Assembly: GCA_047967505.1 (NCBI GenBank)
Contig: CM106541.1
Length of the DNA stretch: 64,000 bases
Source of the DNA: Dipteris shenzhenensis
Taxonomy: Eukaryota > Polypodiophyta > Polypodiopsida > Gleicheniales
Strand: one strand, 5' to 3'
A program made the position numbers and the translations under genes. Positions 56,401 to 64,000 of the stretch are shown in pieces (positions within the stretch are counted from its first letter, which is position 1; each line of letters starts with the position of its first letter). The notes below the pieces were generated by a model. That model saw only the letters and a program-made list of their open reading frames with translations, was not told where the DNA came from and made no database searches.

Positions 56401-57963
56401 CGACGGCTTTGTAATGGTCATACCTTTATAGACTCTCTTCAACTCAAAAATGGGGTTTTAAGAGGGTTTCCCTCAGGCAGAGGATGGAGAATTTTTGGAT
56501 ATGAGCATCCCATATTCTGGATTTTCCCCACATTGGTCTTCGATGCAAATGGGAAAAAGTCGATGTGAAACAAAAATTTATTTTGTTCGTACTCATTTCT
56601 TTAAACTTGTAAAATCAAGTTTCAGAGGCTATGTATTTCAGAGATATTTACTGGAAAACCTATCTTGTATAGGCTCACTTGAGTCTTGAGTATCGATCTT
56701 AGTAAGTACGGGAATGTATCAAAAGTCATCCTTTGGTATGATAACTCGCAAATGTTACTCTTTAGTGGATCAATCTGACATCTGCGAAATGGATGTGATC
56801 CGTTACTGAAGCAGAGCATGTCAGTGTATCATAAACTTCACAAGAGCAGCTAGCCTGGTCTCAAAAGGTCCAGCAGGCGTCTCTGTCCTCATGACAGGAA
56901 CACAGTGATCTATAGCAACATATCTCTCCAATTGTGCAAGCACATGTGCACCTGTTCAAAGAACCATTCACAGAGAACAAGAGCAGCTGGTTTTTACGAG
57001 ACTACTTGGGAATTACGGGATTATTCCAACGCTGTGCGTAATATTTAGCGTATTCCAAATCAGGGAGCGGCGGTATTTCTTGCAAAAAAAAGCACATCCT
57101 TACGAATCTGCTCGTGAAACAGCCAACGATCAACTCTTGATGCCATTCTCGAAATTTGAGAAGGCCTTGACGACTTCCGGACGATCGTGAGACCAGGGGG
57201 GTTGGTCATGACTCTTAGTGAGCTTTTTTACGCCGAATCTGACCTGGAATGTTTGGTTGCCTCAGACGTGTCCATAAATCCTTCGGTAGAACTGTACTAT
57301 TACGAGCTGAAGTAGCATGAGTATCAGTGAAAAAAAATTGAATTCAGTCTACGTGAACTTAATTAGATAAGTTTTTGCCAGTTTTTTGTTGAGGATCTTT
57401 TCCAAACTAAGCAACATAGGCTGTCGTATCACAACTTATAAATCTCTCTTAGATGAAAAGCAAGAAACTGCGACTGATGCGTCCTGAGAGCGAGACAATC
57501 TCCTTGAAAGTGGAATATGAAATTGTCGGCGTATGCAAGACGAGTGTTTTTATCCACCTTCAGCTCGGACACGACGTGACAGAGCCACCACTAGTCCTAA
57601 ATACATTTCTCTGAGATAACTAAGAATCGATTAGCAGGCCGGCCGACACAAGTGCGTTGATTTGGAGCGACATAGTAAAAGCATACCTGTGCGAGCTTTG
57701 ACACCACCAGGCGATGGACAGTTTTCCACAGGAAGCTTTTGCTCCTTCCTCAAAGCGATGTCGTAAGCAGCGGCCACTGCTCTGTAAGCAGGAGCGAGAC
57801 TTCCCTGATGAGCTTTGAGAGCGTTTCTGAGGTCGAGCATCTTGGCTCGGGGGAAGTCGATACTCAAACGATTGAGGCACCAATGGTGATACAAGGCTGA
57901 AGCTCCGGCTGGGGGAGGCTGGACAACGAAAAGCTCATCATCCTCAACGAGATGGGCATCCAT
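53490..57963 (-). CDS. RBR-type E3 ubiquitin ligase, RNF216/TRIAD3-like (12 modelled exons)
   Basis: RBR ligases take ubiquitin from an E2 onto a RING2 cysteine and pass it to substrates. Modelled exons: 57687-57963, 56837-56951, 55715-55928, 55386-55523, 55196-55285, 54997-55080, 54578-54640, 54365-54400, 54225-54299, 53927-54001, 53775-53834, 53490-53624. They sum to 1,362 bases (453 residues plus TGA), all with GT-AG junctions and consistent phase. RING1 spans IQCGCCCLDLPFEEMVQ and CADGHLFCFTCLRRRVEEST. The IBR spans VYCPFCSFACELD to CVKCKELSHFPLRCEQ. RING2 spans QCPSCKAQLLKDNGCNK, LTCRCGQAMCYICRQPIKDY and HFCQ. The catalytic Cys is expected in DNGCNK (codon 54231-54233) and is present. 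The start has an acidic LVEDDELFVVQPPP segment. The exon 3 acceptor (55928) is the weakest junction, chosen because it alone keeps phase. Substrate unknown; probably cytosolic or nuclear. Confidence 0.88.
54036..54182. repeat. 77-bp tandem duplication inside an intron of the E3 ligase gene
   Basis: Sequence starting ATATGCAACTTATGAC at 54036 recurs at 54113 with a few substitutions. It lies between the exons at 53927-54001 and 54225-54299 and does not touch splice sites. Confidence 0.9.
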
Positions 57964-60594
57964 TGAAAGCTCGAGAAGAGAAGATGAAGAAGATGATGGC
58001 TCAAAAATAAATCAAAGCAAGAAGGAGAATCTGCACGGAATCCACACGGAATCTGAGAAGTCGCTTTCTTTGGCAGATGCCAGGAGCAACGGCTACTTTT
58101 CAATTTGAAAAAACACCCCTCCCTGACCCCCTCCCCTCCCCGCCCTCTGTTGTGAACAATCTAAGAGGACTTTCCCGCTCTACGCTTACACAGCAAACGT
58201 GAGTCTGGGTGAATGTCTGCTCCCACTTGTCTGTAAGCGTGCTGCGACGTTTGGTGCCAACCTGATGAGGGGTCTCTAGCATGTCGAGAATATGTAAAAA
58301 GCTCTCAAAGATAATGAATCACCTGATGCTCACCTACAAATAGTCCTGGAAACTTTGAAAAGGCCCAAACAGCAAAGTTTGCTGTTTACCAATCCCCAAA
58401 ATGCCACATTTTTCCCGTCTCCAATGAGGCATCACAATGTTGTGTTTCGACTCCTAAACTGCTGAAACGTTGAGTGGGAACCATACGGGCCATGGCAGAA
58501 AGAGGCATTTTTGTTGTGCAAGCGCCAAGAAAGAACATCCTCTAATTTATATATTCTTGGAATCACGTCTCATGAGTCATTTCAGCTCCTGTTTTGTACC
58601 CAACATTAAAAATTTTATTTTTTTCCACATAAGTTTTGTAAAACTCGCTGGTGGTTGAGGCTCTGTTGGGTGTGCATCCTGTTTCAACTCCCCTAACATT
58701 AAAAAAACTATCTATCTACATGTATAAGCATCCTTTCCCATTGGCTTTTGTAAAACATGTGTGGATCTTGCTGGTTGAGGCTTTAGTTCATGTTGTTGGC
58801 TGTGTGTGTGTTAGATTCCTAGTATCGCATCTCATGAGTCATTTTGGCTCTTGATTTGTATCCTAACAATTAAAAAACAATCTATTTTGTATAATTTTTT
58901 GTGGATGAAACCAAGATGTCTATGTAAAGTTAGAATGGGTGCTCTCTTCAAGGATTGTAAGAAGAAGTGGTTACAAACAATCAACTCTTCAACCAAGTAG
59001 CAAACTACTCGATCAAACCCATAAGCAACAATTGCACTAAGTAAGCAAAGGTCAGACTCTTTTATATCCTCGTTAAAACCATTTTCTAGGAAATAAACAT
59101 TACATCTATGCAAAGGACTATAATAAGCATAACATCCAAGTCATCTAGGGCTATCGGATCCCCATAACAATCAATGGTCGAATTTATGCATAGTGGCTAA
59201 AGGAGCTCCAAAAGTTCTCCCTAATGCTACCTAATTTTAAAAAAAGAGAGAAAATAATCAAAGTTCTCGATGCAATTATTCGAGGGTAGTAATTTTTATA
59301 ATCATTGAAATGAAGGCAACCATTGTGAACTAAAATCTAACAAATGAATAATGCCAGATTGAGCGAATTACTGCATAGAGGTGAAGTTGAAATCTCCTTT
59401 TGAACCTCTTTGTCACTTTCAATTTGTGATAACTCTATAATGATGAATTAATTGTATCAAGGATGAGAACAAATGATGTGCATGAAATCTTAATGATAGT
59501 GTAAGGATTGAGTAATCCAAATGGGTTTCAACCATATTATATTGAATTGTATATTTATGAATCTATGTATGGGAAAGACACTTCAGCTAAATGCCATCTT
59601 TTCTCTACCTTTTGAAGTACTTGTGATTCATCCTTTCTATAGCATTTATTCTCTGAATTTATATTTCAATAGAGAACTTACTTGATTTTTGTTTTCTTTA
59701 GCACTTAAATCTTTCACCATTGCAACATTATAGGTGTGTATAGAAAAAACAAAAAAACAACCTAGCATTAAGAAATGAAATCATAACATTATCTTTTAAA
59801 AATAAAGCCAATCACACATAGAAGTTAATAATTAAAGTCAGATTGAAGTAAAATAAATTTAATAAGTATATGTATACATTGCACTGTAATATGTATGGAA
59901 ATGCAAAAGATTATAAAAGAATAATATGTACGCATGTCCATAATACTACATCTATATAAGAATATAAATATACAATATGCATGCACACACACACACACAC
60001 ATATAGAGAGAGAGTTACAGTTATAGTTATAGTTGAAAATTCATTCAACGTTTCATTGTTAAGCATTTTAACTTTCAAAATTTGAGAAAATTTGAGTCAT
60101 TGACTAAATTACCTTTTGCCTTGGAAAGCATAAATTTTGAATAGAGCGCCCCATCAAGGGCTCTCACACCCAATGTTGTAATAGATTAACCACTGCCAAG
60201 CAACCAAAATCTAAGGATGACTTATCTCTATGGACGAGCACACTATCCATGTTGATCAACTTAGACCCATCTATATCTCGTGACCTCACAATTACAAAAT
60301 TCTCAAGACACTCCAAACTAGAAGGTGCCACTTATATGCAGCAAGATCGTAAAAATATGCCAGGCTTGATGATGTTGATTGATTGTTGCCATTGGTACCT
60401 TGTGAGAAGCAGCATCACACTAGAACAATTACCTGAGAACACAAGGATCTTGTGTATTCATTTTTGGAAGCTGAGAAAAATGTGTCCCCCAATGAGAAAA
60501 ATGTCTATTGAAAGAAAATTAAAAGAAATAGTTTGATGAATCACCTAGAGCATCTACTTGATGAGACATGGGTAGTGCCTTTGATGTACTTCTA
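57964..60594. other. Upstream region of the E3 ligase gene and intergenic DNA
   Basis: Positions 57964-58300 likely hold the 5' untranslated region and promoter of the minus-strand ligase gene. A C-rich tract (about 58106-58145) reads as a purine-rich stretch on the gene strand. No TATA box is called. Phrases from 58558-58700 recur at about 58818-58890 as a diverged direct repeat. Positions 59200-60590 are AT-rich with no sound frame; a CA run and GA run lie at 59985-60013. Confidence 0.5.
59985..60013. repeat. Compound CA and GA microsatellite
   Basis: CA run of about 17 bases, then ATATA and a short GA run. Confidence 0.88.
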
Positions 60595-61915
60595 CTATCT
60601 CTAGTACTTACAACTCTATCATAGTACTATCTATTGTTCTTACAACTCTATTATGGGTGAAAAATAGTACTCGCCACTCTATTTTGAGTGCTAAATTATA
60701 CTTGAGAGGAAACAATGGGTGATAACTAGCACTAGCAACACCATCGATTTTTTTTGGGGTATTGCAGTGAAGCAACACTACTATTAAGGCTGGCTACCAG
60801 TTACTTCCATGAATAAGAGTGCTATCTAGCAATTACAAGTTTGTTCTTATTGCTGATAGCACTTTAAGCACCACTGTGAGTGCTAAATAACACTTTAAAT
60901 CTAATGTGAGGGCCAACTAGCACTTTCATTTCTATTGTGAGTGCTAAGTAGCATTTATGACTTCAAAGTGGATAATAATTAGCAATAGCATTAGTATTGT
61001 TGTTGTTGACAACCAATTACTTCCTGTATTGAGGCTCTACACTTACAACGCTATTCTTAGTGCTAAATAGCACTAGAATCTCCAATGTGACTAATAAATA
61101 GCACTTGCAACTCCATTGTGAGTGAGTGCAAAGTAGTAGTTTCAATTCTATTTTGAGTACTAAGTAGTACTTTTATTTCTATCATAAGTGCCACTTAGCA
61201 ATTAGAACTCCACTGTGAGTGCCAACTAGCACTTAGGTTTGTTGTGGGTGCTAAATAGTACTAAACACTCTATTTTGAGTGTACTTACTGTGGGTGGTAA
61301 CTAGTAGTAAAACACTGCTATTATTGCTGGCTTCCAATTCCATTGTTAGCACTACTAAGTTCCATTGTTAATATCAACAATGTTAAGAGCCATTGTTAAT
61401 AGTAACAATGCTACTAGTAGCACTTGCAATTTCACTGTTAGCAATAAGTTCCAATGTTAGTAATGACACGGTTAACAACAACGTGTTAGGTAGCAACAAA
61501 ACTATTAACATGTGCACTAGTAACAAGCGCACTAAGACTAGATTTGTGGTATGCATGCTACAACTACTAGTTAGCACTTACACCTCTATATTATCACTTA
61601 TAGCTAGCGCTATGTCATCAACTCTACTATGGCTGCTAATTAGCACTTACACCTATGTAAAGTGTCACTTATAGCCAACACTTACAACTACTCTATTGCA
61701 ACTACTAATTAGCACTTTCACCCTTGTTTAGTTGTCAATAGTAGCACTATTACTAAGAACATGTTAGCAATCAACACTATTAATGTGTCCATTAGTAATA
61801 AGCACACTAAAATTAATTGTGTGGTGAACAAATATGCAATCAACAAGTCACTACAATTGCTAATTAGCAATTACACCTCTTTATAGTATCACGTACAAGT
61901 AGGAGTAATACAACT
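60595..61915. repeat. Degenerate tandem array with palindromic unit junctions
   Basis: About 1.3 kb of imperfect units of roughly 30-35 bases near TAGCACTT-CAACTCTATTGTGAGTGCTAAA. The AGTGCT end of one unit and AGCACT start of the next form a near palindrome, for example AGTGCTAAATAGCACT at 61059-61074. A longer-range phrase (GGCT-CCA-TTACTTCC type) recurs near 60790, 61005 and 61322. No coding frame is convincing. Confidence 0.8.
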
Positions 61916-62596
61916 CTATGTTGATGTTTGGCTTTGGATGGAAATGTTGATTGGATTTTTCTAGGTTGAGTTGTTCTATGATGTAAAATTTAGCTAAAGC
62001 CTTTTGAATCGCTGAAGCCTTATTTTTTCTTCAAATGGAAGGATGCTATTGTATAAACCATGTACAAATGTTCTTTTTAAAGATTACTATAACCAGATGC
62101 ACAGATTTTGATGCTTGAACCCATGTGCATAGCAAAATGAGGACCAAACTAGATTCAAGATTGCATTGTCATTGGCTATGGCAAAACTTAAGGTCTATAT
62201 ATTATTTGATTCAATGACACAAATGTTGGTTGTCAACTATGGCACAGTCTTCCAAGAGGTCAACTCGCAATGTTGATGACCTAATCATAATAGGGGATCA
62301 TGACTCATGATGAGAAAATTAAAGTGGTGAAGATATGATTGAGGATGGAGTTCGATATGATAAACCTCAATCTAATGTCACTTTACACTATTTTCTTGAC
62401 ATCAAATTTTGGTAGAGCAATGTAGCACATTGTTCTCATAGGAGAAATACTACGTACAGATACTGAATTGATTCTTGCTAGAGTTTTGCCAAGTCACAAT
62501 CACTCTAGTACAATTCATGATGAAGCTAAGCAAAAGGGTACTACTTAGTCAATAGACTCACCTTATCATCGACAACTGGTTATGAGCGTATTATAT
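61916..62596. other. Intergenic stretch before Gypsy-F
   Basis: AT-rich, no recognised gene. Fragments near 62100-62580 (for example GTTCGATATGATAAACCTCAAT and CACAATCACTCTAG) faintly recall Copia reverse transcriptase and RNase H text on the plus strand, but too weakly to call. It ends TATAT next to the Gypsy-F LTR, the first base of which is 62597. Confidence 0.4.
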
Positions 62597-63750
62597 TGTT
62601 AACATCCACAAAGTACAACCACCAAATGCAGGGTAATCAATGAGTAAAGGTGACCAAGCCGAATGATCTTCTTCAACAGGACAAGCTCAAGGGAGTTTGA
62701 TACCCAAATACACCAAGGTCAATGATTACAAGCAATGTGCACATGGAAGGAGTATAGCTCAAACTCAAGGAGTTTGATCCCCAAATACCCACAATCTGCT
62801 CCAGGTGCATACCAAGAACAAGGAGATGCACACCTTTGGGTCACAGAGTGCATGCGCCTTGCACTTTTTAGCTCCACATCCAAAGGAAATAGCGACGCCA
62901 ACCAAAATAGCCATGAAAGGAGTACAGCTCAAACTCAAGGAGTTTGTTCCCCAAATATTCCAAAGAAAAGGCTTCCCAGCAACATTCAGGGTTACCTTTG
63001 AGTGTCTCGCAAAAGCCCAGTGCCGTCATTCCAGGTTTTGAGCAGCGTTCATGAGGTTTAAACCCCAAACAGGTGAAGGTGTGAGGGTGCTCAGGGAGTT
63101 TGAGTCCCAAATCACCCTAGCCTAGGAGTGGCGAGGGTAACATAAGCACTATTTGGGAACCGGTTAGGACCACCTCCTAAAACTAGGTTTATCCCAAGCA
63201 CTTTAATATGGTTAACACAAGCACTGTTTTTGCTAGTAGAGAGAATCGGTAAGAATAGCAATATGCCTTGGCGCCCTACGAGCCCAAGAGCCCATGGTTG
63301 TAAAGTTAGGGAGAGTGCTAAAAAGAAAAAGGGTTGACCCTCCCTTCAAAAGGTGAATTGTATAAAAGGCCAAATGTTTGACTTTCGTCTTCGTTGTTGT
63401 TTGCACAAGTTTGAATACAAGCTCCCTCTTCTCTTCCAAGAGAGTGTTTTGGGTGTTCTCTTGTTTCCATTGTAGTGTCTTTGTGGTTGTCACTTTATCC
63501 CCCTTCACTCCCTTCTCCTTCTTCCCTTCCTCCTCCTCCCTTCTCCCCCCTTCTCCCTCTCCCCTCCCCTCTTCCTCTTCCCTCTTCCTCATGTGAAACC
63601 ACATTGCAACAATCCGAAGGCCGCTTGAGTGACACTTGCAGATGTCTCGTGCTATGCATTGCTCCCACAAGGAGTAGTCAAGAGTGGAAGCTCTGTAGGC
63701 ATATCTTCGACTACCCCACGACACGTGAGTCACCGTTGAGACCCATGACA
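62597..63750 (+). repeat. Gypsy-F 5' LTR
   Basis: 1,154 bp, TGTTAACATCC...ACCCATGACA. Matches the Gypsy-D LTRs over its length, including the U3 start that is missing at 39762. Includes a CT-rich stretch at about 63498-63592. Antisense frames here, such as 63233-63871, come from that low-complexity sequence. Confidence 0.9.
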
Positions 63751-63754
63751 TTTT

Positions 63755-63771
63755 TGGTGCCGCTACCGAGG
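63755..63771 (+). other. Gypsy-F primer binding site
   Basis: TGGTGCCGCTACCGAGG, four bases after the LTR end and in the same place as the Gypsy-D site; the leader (AGAAAAGGTATGCTTTTGCA) also matches. Confidence 0.78.
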
Positions 63772-64000
63772 AGAAAAGGTATGCTTTTGCATTTGCACTT
63801 GTCTCCCTTCGATATATTCCCATTGTAGTCACACATAGTTTCATCGACTGAGATTTGGTGATTTCTGACAATCTTACAGTTTTTGTTCTTGATTTTTTGT
63901 GATGGGGGGGTGCTACACTACCTATTCTACCTACTCCATGAAAAAAAACTAGAAAACAAACACTTTTTGAAAGTCAAAATGCAAAAACTCAGAAAAGGAA

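Larger units (their letters stand above)
62597..64000 (+). mobile_element. Gypsy-F: 5' end of a Ty3/Gypsy element, cut by the window edge
   Basis: Starts with a full LTR, then primer site and leader that match Gypsy-D in the opposite orientation. Internal sequence beyond 63780 is leader only; gag and pol lie outside the window. The flank TATAT at 62592-62596 is a candidate target-site copy that could be checked on the far side of the element. Confidence 0.88.

Noticed and set aside
63233-63871. Minus-strand frame of 212 codons at the right edge
   Set aside because: Lies antisense across the Gypsy-F LTR and primer site and includes a Glu/Lys run from the CT-rich tract; counterpart frames occur in the other LTR copies.
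1-64000. CRISPR array, bacterial operon, tRNA or rRNA genes
   Set aside because: No regular spacer-repeat array, Shine-Dalgarno-led gene series, or complete tRNA/rRNA sequence was seen; tRNA-like matches are only retroelement primer sites.

Overview
The window is nuclear DNA from a land plant. It holds two protein-coding genes typical of plants: a GT34 Golgi glycosyltransferase and a many-exon RBR ubiquitin ligase of the RNF216/TRIAD3-like plant type. Both sit in several layers of Ty1/Copia and Ty3/Gypsy LTR retrotransposons. One gene has GT-AG introns, and two Copia elements have initiator-tRNA-Met-like primer binding sites. Large intergenic spaces, many decayed elements and a low gene density suggest a big, repeat-rich genome. 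I cannot name the species from sequence alone; a non-seed plant is possible but unproven.

Layout. 1-1110: decayed Copia pol fragment (minus). 1379-7289: Copia-A, a complete but broken element (minus) with 170-bp LTRs and a 5-bp target duplication. 7290-10312: intergenic. 10627-11964: single-exon GT34 gene (plus). 13300-16689: decayed minus-strand material downstream of a Gypsy integrase. 16690-24923: Gypsy-B (minus), split inside its integrase by Copia-C (16916-22403; 732-bp LTRs, CATTC target duplication). 24924-39762: Gypsy-D (minus), about 14.8 kb, with an unusual region of nearly 6 kb after its integrase. 39763-41510: local repeats and a LINE remnant. 44442-50245: Copia-E (plus), same family as Copia-A, with a shortened 5' LTR. 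53490-57963: RBR E3 ligase gene (minus, 12 modelled exons). 60595-61915: array of short imperfect units with palindromic junctions. 62597-64000: 5' LTR, primer site and leader of Gypsy-F (plus), same family as Gypsy-D, running off the window.

History readable from the sequence: Copia-C inserted into Gypsy-B, and removing it with one target-site copy rejoins the Gypsy-B frame at the GPY/F motif. Gypsy-D abuts and ends Gypsy-B on the other side. In the Copia-C polyprotein, the stops I located are TAG (12) or TGA (1), a pattern expected from deamination of methylated cytosine. The two host genes have intact frames and no apparent functional link. All retroelement polyproteins look non-functional as read here. 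I found no complete novel system; the most unusual items are the extended Gypsy-D architecture, the palindromic array, and a pair of in-frame alternative acceptors in the catalytic region of the E3 ligase.
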